DNA of 25,850 nucleotides from assembly GCA_964390645.1 (NCBI GenBank), contig CAYMLL010000078.1:1-25850 (forward strand), given 5' to 3'. The notes under the pieces were generated by a model. It was given only the letters and a program-made list of their open reading frames with translations, was not told the DNA's origin and did not search any database. This document shows, one piece after another, positions 1-7,565 of the stretch (its first letter is position 1; each line of letters begins with the position of its first letter). The position numbers and the translations under genes are program-made. This stretch comes from CAYMLL01 sp964390645. GTDB taxonomy: Bacteria; Planctomycetota; UBA8108.

Positions 1-2
1 AA

Positions 3-179
3 GTCGGCTCGCAGGCGGTTTCGTACACGACCGGGGTGCCGGTGATGATCGGAGCGTCGCTGATGCTCGACGGATCGTGGCGCGGAAAGGGAGTGTTCAA
101 CGTCGAGCAGATGGACCCCGACCCCTTCATGAAGCTCCTCGGTGAGCACGGGCTCTCGTGGACCGTGGAGGAGCGATGA
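3..179 (+). CDS. Carboxynorspermidine synthase (saccharopine dehydrogenase-like), C-terminal end only
   Basis: The window opens inside this gene, and the last 58 codons are visible in the frame ending at the TGA at 177-179. The peptide runs through TTGVPVMIGASLMLDG and then GVFNVEQMDPDPFMKLLGEHG. This is typical of the C-terminus of Lys1-like carboxynorspermidine dehydrogenase/synthase. That family reductively condenses aspartate semialdehyde with a diamine to make carboxynorspermidine or carboxyspermidine. The assignment is strengthened by the next gene, the matching decarboxylase nspC, whose ATG overlaps this stop (ATGA), so the two are translationally coupled. The alternative is a true saccharopine dehydrogenase, which is less likely given the neighbour. 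The N-terminal NAD(P)-binding part lies outside the window and was not seen. Confidence 0.85.
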   Translation, partial: VGSQAVSYTTGVPVMIGASLMLDGSWRGKGVFNVEQMDPDPFMKLLGEHGLSWTVEER

Positions 180-1327
180 GGCCCTGCGAGGGGCTGGATT
201 TCGGGGCCGTGCCGACGCCTTGCCACATCGTGGACACGGAATGTCTGCGTCGCAATCTCGTCGTCCTCGCGTCGGTGAGGGAGCGTGCTCGCTGCAAGGT
301 TCTTCTGGCGCTCAAGGGCTTCGCGATGTTCAGCCTCTTTCCGCTCTGCCGCCAGCACCTTTCCGGGGCGAGCGCGAGTTCGCTGTGGGAGGCCCGTCTT
401 GCGCACGACGAGCTCGGCAGGGAGCTCCACGCGTGTGTTCCGGCGTACCGTCCCGACGAGCTCCAGAGCTACCTCGAGATCGTCGACCACATGACGTTCA
501 ACTCGGTATCCGAGTGGCGACGACATCGCGACGCGGTGCGGGGAGCCGAGCGGCGGATCGAGTGCGCCATCCGTGTCAACCCGGAGTGTTCGGTCGTCCG
601 TCCGTCGATTTACGACCCGTGTGGACCACGTTCGCGGCTTGGCGTGACGTCGCGGGAGCTGTGCGCGGACGAGCTCGAGGGCGTCAGCGGTCTCCACGTT
701 CACGCCCTCTGCGAGCAGGGCGCCGACGTGCTCGAGCGCGTGCTGCGGATCGTCGAGCAGCGCTTCGCCGGACTCCTTGATCGTGTGTCGTGGGTGAACC
801 TCGGAGGCGGCCATCACATCACGAGTGCCGGTTACGACGTCGACCTGCTGGTTGCCGAGATCGAGCGTCTTCGCGAGTGCTGGGGGGTGGAGGTCTACCT
901 CGAGCCAGGCGAGGCGGTCGCGATCAACACCGGCGTGCTCGTGGCGACGGTGCTCGACGTCTTCGAGAACAGGATGCCGATCGCGATGCTCGACACGTCA
1001 GCGAGCGCTCACATGCCGGACGTTCTCGAGATGCCGTACCGACCGAGCGTTCGCGGCGCGGGCGAGGCGGGTGAGAAGGCGTGGACATGCCGGCTCGGCG
1101 GGGCGACCTGTCTTGCCGGCGACTTCATCGGCGACTACTCGTTCGACGCGCCGCTCGAGCCCGGCGAGCGCGTCGTCCTCGAGGACATGACCCACTACAC
1201 GATGGTGAAGAGCACGACGTTCAACGGGGTGAGGTTGCCGTCGATCGCGACCTTCGACCCGGCTCGCGGGCGGCTCGACGTGGTTCGCGAGTTCTCGTAT
1301 GAGGACTATCGCGGGCGTCTTTCCTGA
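176..1327 (+). CDS. nspC: Carboxynorspermidine decarboxylase
   Basis: This 383-residue protein matches the usual NspC length of about 380. It is a PLP-dependent fold-III decarboxylase (alanine racemase/DapDC-like barrel) that turns carboxynorspermidine or carboxyspermidine into the triamine in the cytoplasm. Visible family signatures: the PLP-binding lysine in LLALKGFAMF (about K47), VNLGGGHHIT, EPGEAVAINTG, LDTSASAHMPDVLEMPYRP and CLAGDFIGDYSF, the last carrying the active-site Cys region. I chose the ATG at 176 rather than an in-frame ATG at 158. It gives the ATGA overlap with the upstream synthase, is preceded by GGAGGAG, and begins with the family-like segment GLDFGAVPTPCHIVD. The stop lies inside the first unit of a short tandem repeat that fills the gap to the next gene. 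Confidence 0.95.
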   Translation: MRPCEGLDFGAVPTPCHIVDTECLRRNLVVLASVRERARCKVLLALKGFAMFSLFPLCRQHLSGASASSLWEARLAHDELGRELHACVPAYRPDELQSYLEIVDHMTFNSVSEWRRHRDAVRGAERRIECAIRVNPECSVVRPSIYDPCGPRSRLGVTSRELCADELEGVSGLHVHALCEQGADVLERVLRIVEQRFAGLLDRVSWVNLGGGHHITSAGYDVDLLVAEIERLRECWGVEVYLEPGEAVAINTGVLVATVLDVFENRMPIAMLDTSASAHMPDVLEMPYRPSVRGAGEAGEKAWTCRLGGATCLAGDFIGDYSFDAPLEPGERVVLEDMTHYTMVKSTTFNGVRLPSIATFDPARGRLDVVREFSYEDYRGRLS

Positions 1328-1410
1328 CGCGGGGCCTTTCCTGACGCGGGCGTCTTTCCTGACGCGGGGGCGCCTTCGCTGATGCGGGGGCGCCTTCGCT
1401 GATGCGGGGG
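1316..1410. repeat. Five imperfect 16-20 bp tandem repeats between convergent genes
   Basis: Units at 1316-1334, 1335-1350, 1351-1370, 1371-1390 and 1391-1410 follow the pattern C-G-(T/C)-C-T-T-(T/C)-(C/G)-CTGA(C/T)GCGGG. The last two units are identical. The first copy spans the last codons and TGA of nspC, and each copy carries a TGA. The array fills nearly all of the space before the stop of the convergent gene at 1418. No classical hairpin plus T-tract is evident. Confidence 0.8.
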
Positions 1411-1417
1411 CCGTGGA

Positions 1418-3601
1418 CTACCAGCGGCGAATCAGGATCAGGTTGAGGTTCTCGTTCAACGAACTGAAGACCTCCTCGAAGTCCGCCATCCTTCCCTTCG
1501 GCGTGGAGCATTCGATGGTCGCGACGCCGTCGATCTGCACGAGCATGAACCGGAGGACCTCTCGAGGCTGCTTCTTCGGTTCCTTCTCTCGCCCGGAGTC
1601 CTTGCCGTTCCTGTCCTCGTCCTCGTCCTCGTCCTCGTCGCCGCCGCCGCGGACGACGATGCGGCCGCCCTCGCGCACGAGACTCCAGCCGAGAGGCCGC
1701 TCGCCCGTGTCGGTATAGCTGACCTTGTATCCTCCGAGTCCGCCGATCTTCACCTTCTCGTGCTCGAGGTCCTCGAAGTGCTTGTGGTTCTTTATCCACT
1801 TCTCGAAGAACTCCGGCGCCTTGGCGTTCTCGATGTTGTTCTCGTAGTAGATCCGTACCTGCGCGTCGGTGCCCGGCTTGATCATGCCGACGAGCATCTT
1901 CTTGTCCTCCGAGTCCGCGAAGAACTCCCACTCGACGCCGGGCGCCTTGAACTCGAACTGGAACGTGTCGCTGACGAAATAGTCGCCCTTGATCTCGCCT
2001 GCCGGAGGTGGCTCGAGGTTCAGAGTGAAGTCGACGTACTCCTTCTCGAGATTCTCGACACCGTCGAAGTACTTGTCGGCGAGATCGAGAAAGTCGCCCT
2101 TGTTCAGCTTGCGCTCGATGCCGGTCGCCCAGTACCGTTGCATCAGCTTCTCGCCCTTCTTCGACGGGTGATTGACGAGGAAGTAGATCAGTCCCCAGGC
2201 ATCCGCATAGTGGCTGCCGGAGAAGCCGTTGTAGCGCGTCATGGAGACGAGCTTGTCGATTTTCGTGTGCCGCTTGGCGAGCATCTTCTCCTGCAGGTGG
2301 GAGAGTCGGTCGCGGGGGATCAGGCCGACCGTGATCTTCTTCTTCTCGGCGTCGAACTTGCTGCCGTCACCGAAGTACACCGCGAGGCCCTCGATGAGCC
2401 AGATCGGCAGGTTGTCGAATCCGCCCTTGAGGACGAGCCCCTGGTAGTAGTGCGTTCCTTCGTGCGCGAGCACGCCGAAGGTCGTTCCGGTGAATCCGAA
2501 GGTGCCGTGGTATGTCGTGATGCTCTGATTGGACGGCATGTAGTAGCCGCCGAGCCCACGCCCGCCCCAGCGCGCGTACTGGTCGGTGGAGATGAAGTCC
2601 TCCTGGTTCGCATGGACCCGCACCGGCGCGCGAAGTCTGCGGAGCGTCTTGCTGAGGAACATCTTGGACAGCTTCGCGCGGATGAGCTCCATGATCGCGC
2701 CGTACTTGCGCGTCACGTCCCTTGACGAGTTGCAGAGGACGAAGAAGTGCCGCGTCCTGAACTCGTTCCAGGAGCCGGCACGGTACTCTCTTTTCATCTT
2801 GAGGCGGAACTTCTCGGCGTTTTCCGCCCGCTCCTTGCGTGCCGCCTCGATCTTCCGGGCCTCGGTCTTCGAGAGCTTCGTGCGCGGCAGCAGCTTGATG
2901 TTTTTTGGCGGCTCGCCGGGCTTCACGACGGTGCGTGAGTCGGGTTCGCCGTCGCGGGAATCGTCGCCTTCCTCGACCTTGTCGGGCGTCTTCGACTCGC
3001 GGACCAGCTCACCGTTGTCGAGGGTGTATCCCGCGGCAAGCTTGAGCTCGACCGACTGCTCCGAGATCCACTTGCCGTCGAGTCGCGCCCGGCCGAGTCC
3101 GCGGTGCGCGGCGTTGTTGTCGGGCTCGAGCTCGAGGATCTTGCGCAGGCACTCGCGATACTCGGGCAGGAGCGCCTTCTTCTTCGAGAAGCGGGCGAGC
3201 TTCTTCCAGTTCTCCGCGGTCCGGGCCTTCTTCTTGAACTCGCGGTAGACGTCCCGCGCGTCCTCGTCGAAGGCTCGAGCGATCGACTCGACCTTGCCGC
3301 GGTCGAAGAAGAGCTTGCCGTTCATCGTGCGGACGACGACGACCTTGCGCGTGACGTCGAGGACGCGGCAGGCGATCGGCTTGCCGCCGACGACCACCGA
3401 GTCCGGTGTGCCCGCCTGCCCAGGGCTCTCCTGGGGTGCCCCGGCCTCGAGGGCGAGGGTCGCTTCCCGGGCGAGGACGGACGGGCCCGTGTTCGGCAGG
3501 CCGACGACGAAGGCGGTCGCGGCGACGACCGGGGGTCCGGCGATCGCGAGGAGCCAGATGCCCGGATGTCGGTCACGCGGACGTGTTGCCGAAATGCTCA
3601 T
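1418..3601 (-). CDS. Secreted TPR-like/DUF1570-type protein with HEGTH metallopeptidase motif
   Basis: This is a 727-residue protein from the ATG at 3601, which is preceded by GAGGG; an upstream in-frame ATG at 3625 is less well placed. An N-terminal hydrophobic segment (about residues 17-42) looks like a signal or anchor. It is followed by a small KVVVVRTMNGKLFFDRG segment and a TPR-like helical region (about 100-170, including AAHRGLGRARLDGKWIS). A C-terminal domain has HEGTHYYQ at about 380-387 with a downstream Glu in WLIEGLAVYF (about E404), which fits an HExxH...E gluzincin zinc site. The layout resembles DUF1570-type proteins common in planctomycetes; the substrate is unknown. A DEDEDEDED tract at about 655-663 comes from a hexanucleotide repeat. 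The N-terminal half is Lys/Glu-rich. Peptidase activity is inferred from the motif only. Confidence 0.8.
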   Translation of the reverse strand: MSISATRPRDRHPGIWLLAIAGPPVVAATAFVVGLPNTGPSVLAREATLALEAGAPQESPGQAGTPDSVVVGGKPIACRVLDVTRKVVVVRTMNGKLFFDRGKVESIARAFDEDARDVYREFKKKARTAENWKKLARFSKKKALLPEYRECLRKILELEPDNNAAHRGLGRARLDGKWISEQSVELKLAAGYTLDNGELVRESKTPDKVEEGDDSRDGEPDSRTVVKPGEPPKNIKLLPRTKLSKTEARKIEAARKERAENAEKFRLKMKREYRAGSWNEFRTRHFFVLCNSSRDVTRKYGAIMELIRAKLSKMFLSKTLRRLRAPVRVHANQEDFISTDQYARWGGRGLGGYYMPSNQSITTYHGTFGFTGTTFGVLAHEGTHYYQGLVLKGGFDNLPIWLIEGLAVYFGDGSKFDAEKKKITVGLIPRDRLSHLQEKMLAKRHTKIDKLVSMTRYNGFSGSHYADAWGLIYFLVNHPSKKGEKLMQRYWATGIERKLNKGDFLDLADKYFDGVENLEKEYVDFTLNLEPPPAGEIKGDYFVSDTFQFEFKAPGVEWEFFADSEDKKMLVGMIKPGTDAQVRIYYENNIENAKAPEFFEKWIKNHKHFEDLEHEKVKIGGLGGYKVSYTDTGERPLGWSLVREGGRIVVRGGGDEDEDEDEDRNGKDSGREKEPKKQPREVLRFMLVQIDGVATIECSTPKGRMADFEEVFSSLNENLNLILIRRW
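1613..1639. repeat. Hexanucleotide repeat (GTCCTC)4.5 within the HEGTH-protein gene
   Basis: There are four perfect GTCCTC units plus GTC. On the coding (minus) strand they read GAGGAC and encode alternating Asp-Glu. Copy-number change would keep the frame. Confidence 0.9.
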
Positions 3602-3630
3602 GATCCGCCCTCGAGAGTACCTCAAGTTGT

Positions 3631-3659
3631 TTTATATGAATTACTTAAGATCTTGTAGC
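3631..3659 (-). promoter_or_regulatory. Candidate sigma70-like promoter for the HEGTH-protein gene
   Basis: Read on the minus strand: GCTACA (3654-3659), a 17-base spacer, then TATAAA (3631-3636), about 30 bases before the ATG at 3601. The -35 is weak but the -10 is strong. It sits in an AT-rich island (about 3622-3656) that stands out in this GC-rich DNA. Confidence 0.5.
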
Positions 3660-3709
3660 GACGACGTCTCGACGCCGATCTCTGGGGTTCTCGGGGAGCT
3701 CCGGACCGC

Positions 3710-3738
3710 TTGTCTGCCGTTGACGCGACAGCTACAAT
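3710..3738 (+). promoter_or_regulatory. Candidate sigma70-like promoter for the mqnC-ygfZ-lysC-nadE operon
   Basis: TTGTCT (3710-3715), a 17-base spacer and TACAAT (3733-3738). It lies in the 263-base divergent gap about 125 bases before the mqnC start. Nothing else gene-like was seen in this gap. Confidence 0.5.
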
Positions 3739-3864
3739 ACCCCGTTCCCCGGCGCCGAGGGAGTGTCTTTTTGACGGACCCGGTCCGCGCGAGTTTCACG
3801 CTTTCGGCGTCGAGTCCGTCAACCGGGACGGCCCGGGGGCGATCGCCACGAGAGTCGGAGACCC

Positions 3865-5146
3865 GTGCAGCTACCTGTCGATTCCGAGTCCGATACCGCC
3901 GACGGAATTCCGCCGGAGGCCGCCCTCGAGGAGTTGCGTCAGACGCCGTCCCCGGAGCGCGTCCGAGAGCTGGGCCACGCCCTCGGCGAGAGACGGCTGA
4001 GCCTTGCGGAGTGGGTCGAGCTGCTGCCTCCCGGTCGCGCGGCCAGGGGCCGGCACGAGCATCACGGCGTCGCGCTGGAGGACTGCTCGGCGCCGCTCTG
4101 GATCGACGACGAGGAGCTCGTGCGCCTCGCCGACGTACGTCGACGGGAGCTCCATCCGGACGACGTCGTCACCTATGTCGTGGATCGCAACATCAACTAC
4201 TCGAATGTCTGCACGTCGATCTGCAACTTCTGCGCGTTCTACCGCTCTCCGGGTGAGGACGGCGGTTACGTCCTGGAGTACGAGGACATCTTTCGCAAGG
4301 TCGAGGAGACTCTCGAGCTCGGCGGCAGCGGCATCCTCATGCAGGGTGGGCTCCACCCGGATCTGCCGCTCGAGTGGTACACGGAGCTCTTGCGCGAGCT
4401 GAAGGCGCGTTACGGCATTCACCTCCACTGCTTCTCCCCGACCGAGATTCTCGGGTTGCAGGAGGTTTCCGGCCTCGGCGCTCGTGATGTTCTCCTTGCG
4501 CTCAAGGAAGCGGGGCTCGACTCGATGCCGGGTGGTGGCGGCGAGATTCTCGTCGATGAGGTGCGGCGCAAGCGTCGTTCGAAGGTGAGCTCGCGCGAGT
4601 GGCTCGAGATCATGCAGACCGCGCAGGATGTGGGGTTGCCGACGACAGCGACGATGATGGTTGGGAAGGTTGGCAGCCACCAACTGGTGCGAGTCTCTCG
4701 AGCACCGGCTCCGGCATCTTGAAGTCATCCGTGAGCTGCAGGACCGTAGCGGCGGCTTCGTGTCGTTCATCCTCTGGAACTTCCAGCCAGACAACACGCC
4801 GCTCGGTCGCGTGATCAACAAACGTGTCGAGGCGGCCGAGTACCTTCGCTGGCTGGCGGTCTCTCGCATCTACCTCGACAACATCCCCAACCTCCAGGTG
4901 TCCTGGTTGACGCAGGGGCTCGAGGTCGGGATACAGGGCCTGCGATCGGGCGCGAACGACCTCGGCAGCACGATGATCGAGGAGAACGTCATCCGTCCGG
5001 CGGGTGCTCACCACGAGGCGACCGACGAGGCTCTCCGACAGGCGATCCTCACCGCCGGATTCACGCCGGTTCTGCGTAACGCGGCGTATGTGCGGCTCGA
5101 GTCCGAGCGGGCCCATCCTCTGTCGCGCGACCCATCGAGATCTTGA
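3865..5146 (+). pseudogene. mqnC: Cyclic dehypoxanthinyl futalosine synthase (radical SAM), frameshifted
   Basis: MqnC is a radical SAM enzyme that cyclises dehypoxanthine futalosine in the futalosine route to menaquinone. The first frame (GTG at 3865) has the CX3CX2C cluster motif CTSICNFCAFYR (about C116, C120, C123), DRNINYSNVC, ILMQGGLHPDLPLEWY, HLHCFSPTEI and PGGGGEILVDEVR. After TATMMVG (about 4663) the homology moves by +1 into a second frame (ESLEHRLRHLEVIRELQD, WNFQPDNTPLG, NDLGSTMIEENV) that ends at 5146. The first frame stops at 4722. Removing about 19 bases (roughly 4667-4685) would restore the expected VGHVESLEH spacing. The inserted stretch contains a small inverted repeat, GTTGG/CCAAC. 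About 30 residues (near 50-80) look like extra sequence for the family. Either a real mutation or an assembly error is possible. The downstream ygfZ starts 7 bases later. Confidence 0.85.
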
Positions 5147-5152
5147 AGCGCC

Positions 5153-6230
5153 ATGACGAGGCAACTGGCCCTCGACGCGAGTCACCGCGAATCCGCGGAC
5201 GCCTTCTCCATCGTCTGGAATCACCGGCTTCCTGCCGGCTTCAACAGGGAGCCCGCCGAGGAGTACGCGGCCGTTCGTGGTGCGGTCGGGCTCTTCGACC
5301 AGAGCTATCGAGGCGTTCTCGATCTCGTCGGTGACAGCGTCGACGGCTTCCTGCAGCGACTCGTGTCGACGCACGCGACGGGGTTGAGCCGGAGGTCGGG
5401 GCAGGAGTCGGCATTGCTGTCCGCGAGGGGCCGGCTCCTGGGGGCTTTTCAGCTCCATCGTGTCGGTGAGGAGCGCTTCCGCATGGTTCTGGGCGAACCC
5501 CTCCGTGACGGCCTCGTCTCCGCGCTTCGCAGGTACGCGTTTCTCGACGATATCGAGCTGGACGATCGTGAGCAGGAACTGGTGGTGCTCGCGCTTGCCG
5601 GGCCGAGGAGCGTCGATGCGCTGGATGGCGGACGGCTTCCGGGCGAGCGTCTGGAGCGAGTCGCGGGCTCGCTGGCGGACGTCGATGTCGAGATCGTACG
5701 GGCCAGCGAGACGGACGAGGACGGCTTCGAGATCTGGGCGCCGCGTGCGCAGGCCGCGGCCGTGTGGGCCGCGCTTCTGGGGCGTGTCGAGCGCCTCGGC
5801 GGATTGCGAGTCGGGTGGCGCGCGGCGGAGTCTCTGCGCGTCGAAGCAGGTTTGACTCGCTACGAGATCGACTACGATGACGATGGCTTTCCATCGGAGG
5901 TGAATCACGGTCACCGGCTGACCTACGACAAGTGCTACGTCGGCCAGGAGGTCGTCGCGCGCATGCAGACCTACGGTCACGTCAATCGCAAGGCGTTCCA
6001 TCTGGCGCCGGACGGTGAATCGGAGCTTGCCTCCGGAACGTCTTCAGGTTCTTGATGCCGACGACGACGCGGGCCACGTCACGAGCGTCTGCGACGCGTT
6101 TCGCGCGCACGCCCCGCGTGGTATCGGCATGGTTCATCGCAAGTACTGGGAGAGCGGCGAGCTCTGCACGGAGCGTGGCACACGGATCGCGCTTTCAGAG
6201 CTCCCCGAGCAGAAAGGGATCGCACGTTGA
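5153..6230 (+). pseudogene. ygfZ: YgfZ/GcvT-like folate-binding Fe-S maintenance protein, frameshifted near the 3' end
   Basis: The family (YgfZ/IBA57, aminomethyltransferase fold) binds folate and supports Fe-S enzyme assembly or repair. The first frame starts at ATG 5153 and shows VWNHRLPAGFNREPAEEYAAVRGAVGLFD-type GcvT features. Its strongest signature is the motif KCYVGQEVVARMQTYGHVNRK, with the invariant Cys in K-C-Y-V-G-Q-E. Soon after (about 6038-6048) the frame runs to a stop at 6055. The family C-terminus continues in the +1 frame as LDADDDAGHVTSV and PRGIGMVHRKYWESGE, to the TGA at 6228-6230. Reading GGAACGT at about 6037-6043 as GGACGT, i.e. one extra A, would rejoin the frames. 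The break comes just beyond the catalytic Cys motif, and a single-base sequencing error is a likely cause. The stop overlaps the TTG start of lysC. Confidence 0.85.
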
Positions 6231-7552
6231 TCGTCCTGAAGTTCGGCGGCACGTCCGTCGGCGGCCCGAACGAGATCCGCCAGGTCGGCCAGATCATCCA
6301 GAGTCGTGTGGAGCGCCGGCCGCTCGTCGTCGTCTCCGCCGTCGGCGGGATCACCGATCGGCTCTTCGAGATGCGCACCCTGGCGCTCGAGGCCGGTGAC
6401 TGGAGCGGACATTTCGACGCTCTACGACAGACCCACCACGATATCCTCGAGGCGCTCGATCTAGACCGGACGCTCGTCGACGGGCTTCTCGATGATCTGC
6501 AGGGGCTCGCGCGTGGTATTTCGCTGATCCGGGAGACGACGCCACGATCGCTCGACTACCTCGTCTCGTTCGGAGAGAGGCTCTGCTCCCGCATCGTCTC
6601 GGCTTACCTGCGTTCGATCGGCGTGGATTCGCGTGCATGGGACGCCTTCGACGCGGGTCTTGTCACCGACGATCGTGCCGGCGCCGCGCGGCCCCTTCCC
6701 TCGGCAGACGAGCGCATCCAGGCCACCTTCGAGGAGATCGAGGGTGTTCCGGTCGTCACCGGCTACATCGGCAAGGATACCGAGGGCAACATCACGACGC
6801 TCGGCCGCGGCGGCAGCGACTACTCGGCGTCGATCTTCGGCTCGGCGCTCGGTGCCGAGGAGATCCAGATATGGACCGACGTCGACGGCGTCATGAGCGC
6901 GGACCCGCGCCTCGTCAAGGAATCCAGGTTTTGCGAGAGGCTGTCCTACGCCGAGGCGAGCGAGCTGGCGTTCTACGGCGCCAAGGTCGTTCATCCGGCG
7001 ACGATGATCCCCGCGGTCGAGAAGCACATTCCGATCCGTGTCCTCAACACATGGAAGCCGGAATTCCGGGGCACGACGATCGTCAACGAGCTCGACGAGG
7101 GAGAGAAGGGCGTCAAGTCGATCACGAGCAAGAAGAACGTCACCGTCGTCAGTGTCGTGGCACCCAGGATGCTGCTTCAGTACGGTTTTCTCGCTCGTGT
7201 CGCGGAGATCTTCAGCCGCAACGAGGTCGTCGTTGACATGATCGCGACATCCGAGGTGAGCATGGCCTTCACGACGACGGCCGCCGCGAATCTCGATCAG
7301 GCGATCTCGGAGCTGTCACGGTTCTCGGAGGTGACCTTGCGTCATCAGTTGGAGCAGATCAGTAGCGTCGGGGAGGAGATTCGCGACCGTGTCGGCTTCG
7401 CGTCCGTCGCCTTTGACACTCTGCGCGAGGTGGGTGTCAACGTCGAGCTGATCTCGTTCGGTGCAACGCGCATCAACCTGAGCTTCCTCGTCGAGCAGGA
7501 GAGGGCGAGGGAAGTCGTGCTGGCGCTTCACGAGCGACTGTTCGAGAACTGA
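6227..7552 (+). CDS. lysC: Aspartate kinase (monofunctional)
   Basis: This enzyme phosphorylates aspartate at the first step of lysine, threonine, methionine and diaminopimelate synthesis in the cytoplasm. It has 441 residues. The N-terminal amino-acid kinase domain shows KFGGTSVGG (residues 5-13), TTLGRGGSDYSA and IWTDVDGVMSADPRLV. The C-terminal third has two ACT regions: VTVVSVVAPRMLLQ with FLARVAEIFSRNEVVVDMI, and VNVELISFGATRINLSFLV. These suggest feedback control by lysine or threonine. No homoserine dehydrogenase domain is present. The start is a TTG overlapping the ygfZ stop (TTGA), preceded by an AAAGGGA ribosome-binding sequence. It is the third gene of the mqnC operon. Aspartate semialdehyde made downstream of this enzyme is also the precursor used by the carboxynorspermidine synthase at the left edge. 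Confidence 0.97.
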   Translation: MIVLKFGGTSVGGPNEIRQVGQIIQSRVERRPLVVVSAVGGITDRLFEMRTLALEAGDWSGHFDALRQTHHDILEALDLDRTLVDGLLDDLQGLARGISLIRETTPRSLDYLVSFGERLCSRIVSAYLRSIGVDSRAWDAFDAGLVTDDRAGAARPLPSADERIQATFEEIEGVPVVTGYIGKDTEGNITTLGRGGSDYSASIFGSALGAEEIQIWTDVDGVMSADPRLVKESRFCERLSYAEASELAFYGAKVVHPATMIPAVEKHIPIRVLNTWKPEFRGTTIVNELDEGEKGVKSITSKKNVTVVSVVAPRMLLQYGFLARVAEIFSRNEVVVDMIATSEVSMAFTTTAAANLDQAISELSRFSEVTLRHQLEQISSVGEEIRDRVGFASVAFDTLREVGVNVELISFGATRINLSFLVEQERAREVVLALHERLFEN

Positions 7553-7565
7553 GGCGTCACGCTCG

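Noticed and set aside
1316..1410. CRISPR array
   Set aside because: Units are contiguous, 16-20 bases, with no spacers and no cas genes nearby.
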